DNA of 64,000 nt. Source: Hydrogenophaga sp. (GTDB lineage Bacteria; Pseudomonadota; Gammaproteobacteria; Burkholderiales; Burkholderiaceae_C). Positions 63,116 to 64,000 of the stretch are shown here, piece after piece. The stretch spans positions 62,001 through 126,000 of the forward strand of contig NZ_JADMKB010000105.1 in NCBI RefSeq assembly GCF_018780075.1, read 5' to 3'. The position numbers and the translations under genes are program-made. How positions within the stretch are numbered: the first letter of the stretch is position 1; each line of letters starts with the position of its first letter. The notes beneath the pieces are model-generated. The model did not search any database and was not told where the DNA came from. It saw nothing but the letters and a program-made list of their open reading frames with translations.

Positions 63116-64000
<885 letters not shown>

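Overview
GC-rich chromosome window, gene content and style consistent with a Comamonadaceae/Burkholderiales bacterium (inference). No rRNA, tRNA or CRISPR array was recognised. Main blocks: (i) a catabolic amidohydrolase/TctC locus with a divergent LysR regulator (0-2.9 kb); (ii) a YCII/VOC/SRPBCC small-gene cluster ending in an ECF42-like sigma factor, with a candidate cognate promoter (3.9-8.7 kb); (iii) a four-cassette attC array without a visible integrase (14.2-16.4 kb); (iv) an orphan T4 gp19-like tail-tube protein convergent with an unusual protease cluster: astacin/matrixin-like metalloprotease, membrane coiled-coil protein, and a papain-serine hydrolase fusion (16.7-21.5 kb); (v) dadA with a textbook sigma-54 promoter and a divergent TyrR-like activator (21.6-24.7 kb); (vi) an atuR-B-C-D-E-F-like acyclic terpenoid catabolic operon (32.2-40.8 kb), with atuA-like genes and a liv-type ABC transporter/acyl-CoA ligase operon 16 kb away that appear to share its operator; (vii) a copper-type two-component system and a MerR-regulated small Cys-rich membrane protein; (viii) many copies of a GC-rich intergenic repeat, including two tandem copies translated in frame inside the biotin carboxylase gene. 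The best candidates for something undescribed are the protease/tail-tube neighbourhood, the repeat-invaded carboxylase and the split Atu-like regulon.
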